Positions 21,241-32,721 of a stretch of 64,000 nucleotides of DNA are shown here, piece by piece (positions within the stretch are counted from its first letter, which is position 1; the number at the start of each line of letters is the position of its first letter). The position numbers and the translations under genes are program-made. The stretch covers positions 2,072,125-2,136,124 of the forward strand of contig JAXIVH010000019.1 in the NCBI GenBank assembly GCA_036785325.1, read 5' to 3'. Origin of the DNA: Urophycis tenuis. Its lineage: Eukaryota; Chordata; Actinopteri; Gadiformes; Phycidae. The notes beneath the pieces were generated by a model. The model saw nothing but the letters and a program-made list of their open reading frames with translations. It had not been told where the DNA came from and did not search any database.

Positions 21241-22718
21241 GAATTTCAAAAATATTTTCATCTTCAGGACCCTCTTCATTGCTGATGTTTGGGGAGCAGA
21301 GGGTAAGTAGCCTCATACCATTTGAGTTGGCCTGACCAATCCCATGCCTGCCAAGTACTCCCTTCCATATTCCACTGTCCTGCCCAACTCTAGTGTTGAA
21401 GTCCCCAAGCAAGAGGATCTTGCCATTGGGATCCGGTGGAGAGCATCATCCAGTGCTTGGTAAAATAAGTCTTTAAGTCTTTTCTTGTCTCTCTTCTTGT
21501 CTTTAGTCTCACTGTCGGATGGTGGGGTTGGAGCTTACACGCTAAGTGGTGTGGCATAGCGGCTCTTCTCCAGGGGGATACGGAGGGTCATCAGTCTCTC
21601 ATTGATGCCTACAGTGAGTTTTGGCAGTAGTGTGTTCTTAATGGCCAGTCCCACGCCGTGCAGATGTTGTCCACTTTGGGGGATAGCCTTTCCAGTAGAA
21701 AGTATAGCCCATTCCCTCCTCTGTTAGAGACCCCTCATCAAGGAGCCTGGTTTCACTCAGGGCGGCGATGTCGATATTATAGCGGCTCAACTCGGCCGCA
21801 ACCAGGGATGTCCATCTATGAGATCGTTCAGATTTGCCAAAGGAGTCCAGGAGGGTTCTTATATTCCATGATGACAGTTTGAGGTTAAAATACTTGTTTC
21901 TTCTTTTTCTGTTTTGACCGCAGAAGTGGAATGACCCGACAGGTGCGGTAGCCTGTCCAGGTGTGGTTGAGTGGGCAATTTTTAGGCCACCTTTTCTAGG
22001 CCCTTCCTCGCTTGAGGTGAGCAGTGTGGTCCCTGAGTAGGGGCTGCTCAGTCGCACAGGGGTCTGCCGAGAACAGCTGCCGCTCAGCCCCAGCTGTTGG
22101 CGACCAATACCCTGTGCCGCTGACGTGCAGGGCTCTGACTAAGAGCTCCCAGTCTATTCAAACCTGCTCCCGTCATCAGACACCCCATCGCCGCCAGACT
22201 TCAACCAGATGTAGATTCAGGTAATATTCACCGTGGTCAAAAGTGGATACCTGCGCAAAAGAACATTTTAAAGTGCTGTCGAGGGTGTGCTATCCCCAAT
22301 GGCACTATCTTTACCAAAATGGGGTAGGTCTGGTGGCATGGGTAAGCCCAGGACGACCAGCTCCTCATCCTAGCTGCAGGAGGCTGCCGGGACCTAGCTC
22401 TTGCTTAGGCCCGCCTATTGTGCACCGCCAGCGCATGCTTTTCTGTTGGGGTGTGCTCCCTTAGCCTTTGTCTTAAGAGACTATCCCACAAGGCAGTGGG
22501 TCTATTTGCCCATAGCTGGGGCAGTGGTTGACGGGTGTCAGGGTGTGTCCACTGCATGGTGGACCTGCACACCACATCTCTGGGGCCCACTGCTGCTCCG
22601 AGATCCCCTGCAGTTTAGCCTGGGACTGCAAGGTACCCAGTACCCATGTGTTGCCACGAGGAGGCAATGCAGAAGACTTGGTGGTGGAGGCCATGTACTG
22701 GCAGAGGAGGCTTACACA
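21241..22718 (-). mobile_element. C2H2-tailed LINE family, 5' fragment
   Basis: The minus strand holds a 5' UTR (to 22718) and the endonuclease start: WNIRTLLDSFGKSERSHR, IAALSETR and YTFYWKGYPP in 22057-21638, then GDFNTRVGQDSGIW near 21410. It breaks off at the start of the neighbouring L2. It is nearly the same sequence as 43790-45150, so it is the same subfamily as the LINE between cassettes B and C. This is a different LINE group from L2, with a looser (I/Nimb- or RTE-like) resemblance. Confidence 0.75.
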
Positions 22719-22740
22719 CTCACACACACACACACACACA
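22719..22740. repeat. (CA)n tract at the 3' end of a LINE
   Basis: It separates the 5' UTR of one C2H2-tailed LINE from the 3' end of the next (22741). A second (CA)n lies at the other end of that LINE (29965-29988). Confidence 0.9.
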
Positions 22741-22793
22741 CCATCATCGGCGGTCACTCGAAACGAGTATGACTGTCTTCTGCATGGGGTTAT

Positions 22794-23573
22794 CTACTTG
22801 TGGGTCTTCAGGTGGGCATAGAGGCCGATCCGTGACCCACATATTTTGGTGCAGTGTTGACATGAAAAAGTGGTAGTGGGTTGTGGTCGTGCTGGAGCCT
22901 TCTTCTTTCGTTCCTTGCGGAGCTGTCGTTTTGTTTCTGCGACACGGTGGAGTTCCCCCTCATAGTGCGCAGCACCTTCTTGCACCGCTTCCTTCCATCG
23001 GCACCTGTTCAGAGCCATGTGCTCCCAGTTTTGAGATGAAATACAGAATTTTTTAAGGTTTGTCTTGATGTTGTCCTTGAACAGTTTCTTTTGCCCACCT
23101 GGAGCTCACGGACCTCTCTCCAGTTCAGAATACAGAATTTGTTTTGGGAGACGGGTGTCGGCCATGCGGATGAGGTGGCCGGTCCATCGGAGTTGGTGTT
23201 TCATTATTGTCGTGGTGATGCTGGACATTTTGGCCTCTGCCAGAACGCTGACGTTTGTGCGTCTGTCATCCCATTTGATCCTCAGTATCTTCCTCAAGGT
23301 TCTCTGGTGGTGCTGTTCCAGAGCTCTCAGGTGCCTGCTGTAGGTGGTCCATGATTCTACCCCATACAGCAAGGTGGGCAGAACCACGGCCTTGTAGACC
23401 AGGAGCTTGGTGTCAACCCTGAGATTTCGGTCTTCAAAGACTCTTTTCCTGAGTCTGGCATATGCTCCATTGGCACAGCTCAGGCGGTGGTTGATCTCAG
23501 CGTCAATGTCCGTTTTGGAGGAGAGAAGACTGCCGAGGTATGGGAAGTGGTCAGACATGTGGACTCGAGTCAC
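22794..23573 (-). pseudogene. C-terminal domain and zinc finger of the LINE
   Basis: The 23573-23106 piece encodes FPYLGSLLSSKTDID, LVYKAVVLPTLLYG, LEQHHQRTLRKIL and RWTGHLIRMADTRLP, the conserved post-RT region. After a frameshift, 23018-22794 encodes FSCQHCTKICGSRIGLYAHL with KTHK, a C-x2-C, H-x3-H zinc finger at the extreme C-terminus. The stop lies 54 bp from the (CA)n tract. Confidence 0.78.
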
Positions 23574-23783
23574 ATGACTTGGACTCGAGTCAGACTCGAG
23601 TCATTATTTTAATGACTTCAGACTCGACTTGATAAAATTCGCCATAACTTGCAACTCGACTTGGACTTGAATACTATTCACTCGAGACTTGAATCGGACT
23701 TTGCCTCTTTGATTTGTAATGACTTGACATGTCTCCAGTCAAAAAATAAATTTCCTGATCGTGGACCAAGACACCCCAGAAAG

Positions 23784-24542
23784 TAGGGCTGGGCGATTAA
23801 TTGAATTTCGATTTCGATTATGATTTTGGCTTCCCTCGATCATTAAAACAAGATAATCGTAATAAAACGATCATTTTGCCACCCGCCGTGTTTTGTGTGG
23901 TAAATGGAGCAAACCCTTCTTTCTCCACCTGCGCACTCCGCTGCACCCCGCCCCCGCCTGAAAACTTGCAAGATATGTCACGCGACCGTACGGTCTGCAC
24001 CTCAAGCGAATACGACCTCTATTTAACCACTTAAAGTCCGCACACAGAGTAATACAGGACCAAGCAATGAAGGAAAAAATGAAACGCTCCTCCACTCCTG
24101 CCACCGTAACACAATCCTCAATTAAGGAGACGCTATACAATGCCACCCCATATCCACCCAGCTCCCGCAGGCATAAAGAAATAACGGATGCAATCGCATA
24201 CATGATTGCCAAAGACATGTGCCCTATCAGCACCGTTAGCGAACCGGCGTTCAATAAACTGATAAACACATTGGACAAGCGGTATGTGTTACCACCACGT
24301 CACCATTTCAGTAGAATTGCGCTGCCTGCCCTTTATGACGAATGTCGCGGAAAAGTTGCAAGAGAAGTGTCAACAGCATTATATTTTGCCACCACAACGG
24401 ACCTATGTTTGAGTCGCACCATCAAAAACATTTTTAGATTTTTTTTTTTTTTAATCAATGAATAATCGTCTTTAATTATCGCAATTACAATATCAATCAA
24501 AATAATCGTGATTATCATTTTTGACATAATCGAGCAGCCCTA
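23784..24542 (+). mobile_element. hAT element with BED-type transposase fragment
   Basis: The ends TAGGGCTGGGCGATTAAT and ...CGAGCAGCCCTA are inverted repeats, with AATCG-rich subterminal sequence. The flanking 8-mers do not match, so the original target duplication is lost. An ORF at 24067-24465 encodes a transposase piece (ITDAIAYMIAKDMCPISTV, EPAFNKLINTLDKRY), the stretch that follows the BED finger in ZBED-like hAT proteins. The catalytic part is absent. Confidence 0.75.
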
Positions 24543-25379
24543 CCCAGGCGCGTAGAATACGGTGGGGACGGTGGGGACGCGTACCTACCAGTTTTCGTCA
24601 TGAGTCATTTTGTACCCACCACTTTTTTTGAAAGAATCCCCCTTGTGGGACTCGCACAAATGTCTTTCATCACTGCGTCATTAAATGCAGTCTGAGATAC
24701 GTCAAGCTCAACAAAGAGAGTTGAACTCTACTCTTGCAAGTCGCTTTAATATGGCAGGATCACAAACGGCTTTATACGCCGTCACGAATGGAGTGGTAGT
24801 GTTATGGCAAGATGCCATAGTGCGTTGAGTAATGGTGCTCCCTGACTCATCCCAAAAACAACAGTCAACAAAGTGAACGTAATGAAACAGTGAAATGCAA
24901 CCCAACATGTCCTGAACATTCGCCTCCAAACCCTATCTAATAGCAATAACATGTAATGACACAGAATGCCAGAATGTCGCAATGCATTCTAGGAAACACT
25001 CCCCCAACACGTTACAATATCCACGATTTCCTCAGGCAAGTACAATAACTTGAACTGATAATACAAGAAAACACAAAAGCATTAACCTAATTTACACAAA
25101 ATAGAAACAACATTTAATTTGATTTGTGTCCGATGACGAGAGAGAGGCGGAGAGAGAGAGAGAGCACTTTGGTAGAGAGACATAAGAGTAACAATAACAG
25201 AGAGCGAGCGCCGGTCTCGATAAAGCCGTTAATCAGAGAAATGAAACGTTATTTCCTGATTGTTTCACAGCGGTTACATTCAGCAGGTAGACACGGCCAT
25301 GAACTGCACCTATCTGAATCACATTATCCAATGAAAAGTATTAGAGCTCTGTGCGTGAGCATAGTCAAGACATCGCGTC

Positions 25380-25425
25380 TGTGTGTGTGTGTGTGTGTGT
25401 GTGTGCGTGCGTGCGTGTGTGTCAT
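25380..25425. repeat. (TG)n microsatellite
   Basis: A TG tract with interspersed CG, inside the composite insertion. Confidence 0.9.
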
Positions 25426-25709
25426 CATCACATTTTTGTATACATTTTTATTAATTAACATGACCAGCGCGAAAGGGGGAAAAAATGAATGCGCGTCATT
25501 GTACCCAGCACTTCTGAAAATGCACTTCCGAATGTGTCTCTGTCCCCAGCACATTTCAAACCACACCTACGCCCATGGCCCTATCCCAGAGACTCATTCA
25601 CTTCCGCGAGAAAACAAAGAAACAAACTAAAAAAGCGGGACGGGCGGGCAGAGCCTGCTGGCTGATACCTGTAGAGACATGTTACAGAAGTCGAGCGTCC
25701 GGTCTGCAT

Positions 25710-25760
25710 GAGAAACATTTAGGGCATTTAGCAGACACTTTTATCCAAAGCGACTTAGGG
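25710..25760 (+). repeat. SINE-type 3' segment
   Basis: GGGCATTTAGCAGACACTTT and ATCCAAAGCGACTTAG is the conserved 3' part of a widespread fish SINE family. The same segment is at 45925-45950 and 30575-30605 in the other orientation. Confidence 0.5.
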
Positions 25761-26782
25761 GGTGTTCACACCAAGCGTTTTTTTAAAAAATGTTTAACAC
25801 AACTTTTCCAGCTGTTCCTGCTTCCAGCGCTCCAGTAGAGCGCGTGTTCAGCCATGGGGGCATTATAATGCCTCCCCATCGCTCGCAGATGTCGGACACA
25901 CTGCTATCCAGTTTAATTTTTTGCAAATGCAATTCTTCATCTTGATCTCTCTCTGTCTGTCTCTCTCTTTCTGTCTCTCAAGCGCCTACCCCCAGCACCT
26001 TTCATTGTGTGTAGTCATGCTGCTTAATTGTTATGCAGATTAAACATTGTTTTATTGAAATATTAGGTTTCATTGTGATTTAAGCAAAATGTTGACCTAC
26101 TGTAACTGGCATCCACTGAAGCATCAATGCCAGTTACATGCATCCACACAGTTCATGCCTCACTAGTCAAGGCGCTTTACCAACTTTAGGATGAAAGTGG
26201 TGCCTTCCGTGCTCATACATTTCTAACCCACCATTCACACACAATACTTTGAAGGTCTTTGGGCGCATGCGTATATACAGATATATAAAATATATGCATA
26301 GTTTAATCTGTATGTATAAAAAATACTGAAGATTAGGTTGATATGTTGAAATTGTGATCGTTAGTCTGATAATGGCATTATTAAGTGAAGAGTACATGAT
26401 GACTTGTTCAGGACTCGAAGAAGCTTGGGACTTGGACTTGGACTCGACTTGGCTTTGGTGTTACTTGGAATTGGACTCGACTTGCCCTTCTCTGTCTTTA
26501 CTTGGGACTTGACTTGGACTTGACTGCTAAGACTTGGGACTTACTTGGTACTTGCCAAACAGTGACCTGGTCCCACCTCTGGTGGTCAACATTCTCGAGA
26601 GGGGTGTTGTCCACTTTTATGATGGGTGGAATAAATGGCTGATTGGGTGAAGGTTGGTATAGCACCTGGGTCTTCTTGATGTTTAAAGCTAGACCCAGGG
26701 CTCTGTATGCCTTGGCAAAGGCATTCAGAATACCCTGTAGGTCTTCTGCGGAGTGTGCTGCTATGGCGTTGTCATCTGCATA

Positions 26783-29015
26783 CTAGAGCTCCATAATGGT
26801 GGTGTTTCTGACCTTGCTTTTGGCTTTGAACCTGGCAAGGTTAAAGAGCCTACCATCGGTTCTGTACCGGATCGGAATTCCCTGTGGTAGGTCTTTGTCA
26901 ATGATGTGAAGTATGGCAGCAATAAAGACAAAAAACAGGGTGGGTGCAATAATGCATCCCTGTTTGACCCCCGTCTCCACGGTGAAAGGTTCAGACATGG
27001 AGCCGCTGTTGCTGAGCACCGTAGCTGTCATTCCATCATGGAGTAGCCTCAGGATTCTGACATATTTGTCCGGGCAGCCATACCTCGACAATATGTTCCA
27101 TAGAGCCTGGCGATCTACTCTATCAAAGGCCTTTGTCAGGTCTATGAAGGCCATATACAGAGGCAGCTTGTGCTCACGGCATTTCTCCTGGAGTTGGCGA
27201 GCTGTGAAAATCATGTCTGCTGTGCCTCTAGATGGACGAAAGCCGCACTGTGATTTTGGGAGTATTTCCTCAGAAAGTGGCAGTAGACAATTAGCAAGAA
27301 TACGAGCAAGTACTTTGCCAGTTGTTGACAGGAGTGAGATGCCTCTGTAATTACCACAATCAGCTTTGTGCCCCTTCTTAAATATGGTCACGATCAGAGC
27401 ATCCCTGAGCTCTGAGGGGAGTTCTTCCTCTTCCCAGACCTTCAGAAGGAGGGCATGGAGGCAGCACAGGAGTGCTGCTCCACCTTCCTTTAGGACCTCA
27501 GCTGGGATCCCATCTGGACCGGTGGCCCTGTTGTTCTTCAGGCTCCTGATGGCATCTTGGACCTCGGATAAGGTGGGAGGTTCCCCCATGTCTTCCCTGA
27601 TGGGACTCTGGGGGATGTGACAGATGAAATTTGACTGAGTTGCAGTGTTGCGGTTGAGGAGTTCCTGGAAGTGCTCTCTCCATCGCTTGTTAATGGACTC
27701 GTTGTCCTTCAGCAGCACCTGTCCATCCTTTGAGCGTAAAGGGTTCAAGCCGCGACGGCTTGGGCCATAGACAGCCTTAGTGGCACTGAAAAAGCCTCTG
27801 GTGTCTCCAGAGTCTGCCAGACGCTGGATTTCCAGTGCTTTTTCTGTCCACCAGGAGTTCTTAATCTGCCTCACCCGGTTCTGGACATCGGCCTTGGCTC
27901 TGGAGTGAGCCAGTCTCCTAGCCTTGCAGGTGATATCACTTTGCCAAGCATGAAAGGCTTCCCTTTTTTTGGAGATCAGGAGTTCTATCTCTGCATCGTT
28001 TTCATCAAACCAGTCCTGATGTTTTCTGGACTTGTACCCAAGGGTGGTTTGGCAGGTGTCGAGGATAGTGGACTTAAGCAGGTTCCAGTGCTCTTTGATG
28101 TTCTCTGGATATTCCTGTTTGAGACTTTCTCCAAGAGAAACCTGAAGCTGCTGCTGGGCGGCAGTTTCATTCAGGCTCTCAAGGTTTAGTCTCTGCCGGC
28201 TCTGCTTCTGCAATCTCCTCTTCCTCTTGAGTTTGATGGACATTGTGGATCGTATAAGGCGGTGATCTGTCCAGCAGTCATCGGAGTTGATCATGGCCTT
28301 AGTGATGTTTACATCATGCTGATCCCTGGTTCTGACAATGACATAATCGATAAGATGCCACTGTTTGGAACGAGGGTGTCTCCATGAAGCCTTGAATTTG
28401 TTCTTCTGGCAAACGATGGTGTTAGTGATGGTAAGATCGTACAGAGCACATTTGCTGAGAAGCAGAACTCCATTGGAGTTGATGTTTCCAATGCCTTCCT
28501 TGCCAATGGTGCCCTTCCAGAGGTGGTGGTCTCGGCCGACTCTGGCATTGAAATCTCCCAAAAGAATGATCTTGTCCTCCTTGGGGATTTTTTGACAGTG
28601 TCTCATCCAGGCAGGCATAGAAAGTCTCTTTTGTTTCCTCATCGGAAACAAGGGTAGGTGCATAGACACTCACGACTGTTGCCATCTGATTGTTGGCAAG
28701 CATCAGACGGAGAGTCATCAGACGCTCACTGATTCCCACAGGGAGTTCAGAGAGGTAGCTGATCAGTTGGTTCCTAATGGCAAACCCAACCCCATGGATC
28801 CTGAGCTCATCTGCTGCTTTCCCTTTCCAGAAGAAAGTGTAGCCACCCTTCTCCTCCTTCAAATGACCTTCCTCTGCCCATCGAGTTTCTGAGAGAGCAG
28901 CTATGTCAATCTGGCATCTCCTCAGTTCTCTGGCAATGATGGCGGTTCTCCTCTCCGGCCTGTCACTGGTTGCACTGTCCATCAGTGTGCGCACATTCCA
29001 AGCTCCAAAATTCAT
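26783..29015 (-). pseudogene. Endonuclease-reverse transcriptase of the C2H2-tailed LINE
   Basis: The endonuclease starts at 29015 (FGAWNVRTLMDS, IAALSETRWAEEG, VSVYAPTL); a frameshift near 28585 at a run of T moves to the frame of 28669-26783 (ILLGDFNARVGRD, HLIDYVIV, WTDHRLIRS). RT boxes are GPDGIPAEVLKEG, GNYRGISLLSTTGKVLA, SQCGFRPSRGTADMIF, YMAFIDLTKAFDRVD and ETGVKQGCIIAPTLF. An amber codon at 26783-26785 lies directly before the catalytic YADD, so the protein would end one residue short of the active site. Sequence beyond (YADDNAIAAHSAEDL) is otherwise readable to about 26590. Confidence 0.85.
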
Positions 29016-29964
29016 ATTTTTGTGTTTCTGACTGCAAAAATTGGTGATCCCTCTGAACGCGGTAATCCAGATGGGAGGTTTGAGGCAGGCTTTTTTTAGG
29101 GCACCTTTTCTAGCCCCATCCCTGTCAAGGGTGAGCAGAGTGGATCCTAGAAAGGGCTGCTCAGTCGTGGATGTAGCTACCGAAGGGCTCTTTCTGCCTC
29201 AGTCCAAGAGTCCAGCGATCATCTTGCATCCACCGCCTGATGTGCCAGCTTGTGACTAAGGGCTTCCAGACTTCCCAATCCTGCCCCCGTCGCCACTTAC
29301 TGGTCGCCACAGGACTTAACCCGGGATGTTAGGTGGATTCCCTTGAAGAAGACGCCTGTGCGTGAATTTGTTTAGTGTGGGGAGACTGGTGCACATACAG
29401 CCACCACACAGACCTTGACAGATCGGGGTCAGGATCCAGTGGCATGGACTCCAAGACAACTGGTGACCCGTTTCTGCTGCAGCCTTCGTCCGCCTTCCCA
29501 GCCGTTGTGATGTTTCCTTTTGGTAAGCCATCATCCTCCGCCTGGTCCACCGTTGGGGTCTTTGCTATTTGCCCATAGCTGGAGCTGTTTACCCACAGCC
29601 GGGGCAGTGGTTGACGGGCAGCAGGGCGTATCCACACGCCGGTGGGCCTGCATGCCACGTCTCTGGGGCCCACTGCTGCTCCGAGATCCCGTACAGCTTA
29701 GCTTGGAACCGTGGGGTATCAGTTACCGTGTGTGGCCACGAGGAGGCGAGTACGAGTCTTGGCAGTGGAGAGGCTATGTACCGGCTGAGGAGACTTACGC
29801 GCTCTGCTCCTCTTTTCGCCCCCGGGAACAGAGGGCTAGCCGGCGGCGGTAGCTGAAAGCAGAAAAGTAGCAAGCAGAGGCAGCATGCAGCATGCACTAA
29901 CTACAGGCACTACTACTCCAACACTACTGCACGGACGCGTCACACGCCCTGTGTGCACACGTGT

Positions 29965-29988
29965 GCACACACACACACACACACACAC
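29965..29988. repeat. (CA)n tract at the 5' end of the LINE, cassette B
   Basis: Followed directly by the TPMT intron sequence CTTGTTTAATAACC, the same junction as at 45175 in cassette C. Confidence 0.9.
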
Positions 29989-30526
29989 TTGTTTAATAAC
30001 CAACACAATGCCCAATTATTCATATGAAACTAAATACTATACTACAAATTCAAAGAATGACAAATTGTAATGGCACATTTGTTTTCCTTCACCGCAGGTA
30101 TGTCTCCCTGCTTCTGTCTCTGATGGCCAAAGACTGTAGATATCTGTTGGCCATGATGCTCTACAACCCTGAGAAGCACAAAGGTAGAGCTCCCTCATGG
30201 CGCCACCATCCCGTCTCGCGCACAACCGGGAGAGTTGTGGAGGTCCAAGTCCTCCGCTGTGCATTCAGAAGGGGAGTTCTCTGGGTCAGCAATGGCTCTC
30301 CCTTTGCCGCTTCCATGGCAACACATGGAAACGCATTTTTAAATACATTCCATGTGTTTCCAACGTGTTGTGAATCGCCGCTGACTCAAAGCGAGTGCCA
30401 GTAACGACGCAGACTCTCAGCCCACATCTCATTTCTTTACATCTCAGATTGGAGCTGAAACGGGGGCTTTACCCGAAACACACACTTTAAATAAAAACCT
30501 TACCGCCAGCATGGCAGGCTTTCCAT

Positions 30527-30611
30527 CGCCCACCAACCGTAGGGTAGGCGGTTCTATCCCGATACTGATTGTATGTCGCCTTGGACAAAAGCGTCTGCTA
30601 AATGCCCCTTT
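30527..30611 (+). repeat. Truncated tRNA-derived SINE in the TPMT intron, cassette B
   Basis: It contains the box B-like GGCGGTTCTATCCC and the tail TTGGACAAAAGCGTCTGCTA. Compared with 45776-45951 in cassette C it lacks the 5' half and an internal segment. Confidence 0.65.
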
Positions 30612-31006
30612 ACCCTTTTATTGATGTCCATATTTCTTGCAGGTCCTCCCTTCCTCGTCCCTGATGAGCAGCTCCACACGCTGTTTGGTGAGTCCCAAAG
30701 GCCAAACGCCTGTGTTCCTTTTGAGATTTCGTGATTGTGATTGTTTGGCCGTTAGCTTGCATGAACTTCAACATGCATGACGTTTAGTTAGATTGACATG
30801 ATCTTGATTGTGATACAATTTTGACTGGATCAAAATTCAGTAAAGCTTTTATGTTGGTCATTTTGTCCTTTTTTAAAATGTCAAGATGACTAGTAGCTAG
30901 TATTTTGATTATTTAATTAAATCTATCTTGGAGATTATTTCTGATATAGTATTTGAAGGTTCTTGTTGTTTTTTTCTCAGGAAGCAGTTGTGACATCCAG
31001 CTGTTG

Positions 31007-32369
31007 TGGTGCCTTCATGTGCTATCGAAAATATGGTAAATACCAAAAGCTGACATGAAAACTGCACATGAACACCCCCTCTCGTCGTAATTTCCACTGG
31101 GGTGCTCGTAGAATGTTTTGATACACCAGTTGCCGAGATGAGATAACCTTTGACCTTTTCAAGATGGCGGAGCGCAACACAAGAGTCGTGAATGGAAAAT
31201 ATATATACTGTAAAATACACAGCATATTGTTTACCTTTTGTGTTTTGATAAGTCCTCTTCTTGCTGTAGCAGATGAATTAGGCAGTCTAAAACGGTTTTA
31301 CCCAAGTAACAGGTCAGGATCTGTGGGTCCGCCATGTTCAAACTTCACTACGACAACAAAAGCACTTGAACACAACGCAATGGTAATTTCCAGTTCACAA
31401 ATGGAAATTCTAAAACTGTTAGTCCCAATGCTTGATTCTGATTGGCTGATAGGTGTGCTTTATGAGACGATAAAGTACACCTGTCCCCATCCAACGCTGC
31501 TGCTGACCGCTTCACATATCACTCCGCGCATAGCAACGACGACGACAATAAAGAAATTCGGAAACGTCTTTTTTCTGCTTTGTTATGGAATGGAAAGTTA
31601 ACTTCGATTTGTTGGATGGACTTACTATGGACGATAAACTGCTTGTGGAACGGGGCTGTTAAAAATAAAGCGATTGCTTGCAAGCGACGTGTTGTTTCTG
31701 CAACCTGGCCGGGAACTACTTACTTGTATCTGGGAACTACTTTGTTGCGCATCTAGTGAATTATTAGTGAAACAAAAGCGTTTTTATTAGGGATGTCCGA
31801 TATTGACTTTTTGCCGATATCCGATAGCCGATATTGTCCAAATTCTTAATTTCCGATTCCGATATCAACCGATATGGTATACCGATATATACAGGCGTTT
31901 TTATTTTCGCCCAGACTAATTTTAGGTCCCATATCTCCTGTTGTGGAATTAACACATCATCTACTTTTATTGTGATGCCTCACTAGATTGCATTTCACAA
32001 ATTAACACTGTCTATAAAATAAGGACACTATTTCAACCTATGGAAAAGTGCCATATTTATGCACAAGCACATTATCGGTGGTAAAACCGATAACGATATG
32101 AACCGATATTACAAAAATAGGCTAATATCGGCCGATATTATCGGTTGGCCGATATTATCGGACATCCCTAGTTTTTATTGCTACATGATTTTTCATATTG
32201 CCACGTTGGTAACAGTTTTAGAATAGCAATTAGCCACTCGACGGTGTGAATTATGGAAATATAAGAACGCCTGACGTTCCTTATTTTTCCATAATTCACA
32301 CCGTCCATCCACACCCTCTCGTGACTAATTGCTAAAATATCATCTTTCCCATAGCAAGTGAACGCCCCA
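31007..32369. mobile_element. 1363-bp DNA element inserted in the TPMT last exon
   Basis: The element is flanked by TTG on both sides (31004-31006 and 32370-32372) and bounded by imperfect inverted repeats (TGGTGCCTTCATGTGCTAT on the left, TGGGGCGTTCACTTGCTAT on the right strand). Cassettes C and D have the uninterrupted exon. No transposase is visible; a hAT MITE is nested inside (31798-32170). Confidence 0.8.
31798..32170. mobile_element. hAT MITE (373 bp)
   Basis: Inverted ends TAGGGATGTCCGATA, many internal CCGATAT repeats, and a perfect 8-bp target duplication GTTTTTAT (31790-31797 and 32171-32178). Confidence 0.93.
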
Positions 32370-32721
32370 TTGGATTCTATCGATGTCCTGGACCAGAGAT
32401 GGAAAGAAGCTGGCTTGGATTTCATGACTGAAAACACTCATCTTATCACCCCCAAAAATGCTTAAAAAGCATTTGTTTTATTTCTTGAAATGCCAAGTTA
32501 TCTCGATCTTTTATCTGCCTATATCCACGAACAATTTGGACCAAGGATTGGATGTCATTTTTCTCATGTTTAACTTTACAGGAAAGTAGTTGAATTTTGT
32601 GTGAGCTGAACTGAACAAATAATTATTGTCATAAACGCTGTTGTTATTTTATTTGTCTAAATCGGATATATGTAGTTGTGGTACAGAAAAGAGATGCTTG
32701 CTCGCCATTGGCTGTTGCAAA

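Larger units (their letters stand above)
23577..26578. mobile_element. Composite insertion bounded by GACTCGAGTC-rich sequence
   Basis: It splits the LINE between its RT and C-terminal domains. The left side repeats GGACTCGAGTC, and the right side repeats GGACTTGGACTTGACT and ends GACCTGGTCCCACCTCTG, as in a very common fish DNA transposon whose end reads CAGAGGTGGGACC. Inside are a hAT element (23784-24542), a further insertion starting CCAGGCGCGTAGAATACGG (about 24543-25580), a (TG)n tract and a SINE-like segment. Confidence 0.65.
22741..29964 (-). mobile_element. C2H2-tailed LINE, nearly complete, interrupted by a 3-kb insertion
   Basis: The minus strand carries, in order: 5' UTR (29960-29020), endonuclease, reverse transcriptase, C-terminal domain and a terminal C2H2 finger (22870-22795). 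The element is flanked by (CA)n on both sides, in a site that in cassette C is a single (CA)n next to the TPMT intron. Without the 23577-26578 insertion it is about 4.2 kb. It is inactive because of a frameshift and an amber codon. Confidence 0.82.
30098..32465 (+). pseudogene. tpmt: Thiopurine S-methyltransferase-like 3' exons, cassette B (last exon disrupted)
   Basis: Three exons with proper splice sites: 30098-30183 (YVSLLLSLMAKDCRYLL...NPEKHK), 30643-30687 (PPFLVPDEQLHTLF) and a last exon starting 30981 (GSSCDIQLL). Phases join as in TPMT, whose C-terminal third has the pattern YDPTKHPGPPF-VP-LFG-C-I. TPMT is a cytosolic SAM-dependent methyltransferase of thiopurines; only its C-terminal 83 residues are represented, with the SAM-binding exons absent. 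In B the last exon is split after codon Leu-Leu by a 1363-bp element (31007-32369); the exon resumes at 32373 to the TAA at 32463-32465. Read through, it would end after ten foreign residues. The downstream poly(A) hexamer seen in C is mutated here. Confidence 0.85.

Noticed and set aside
25124..25630. A 168-codon frame with a CVCVCV run
   Set aside because: The run is a (TG)n translation inside a composite transposon insertion; no motif or splice context.
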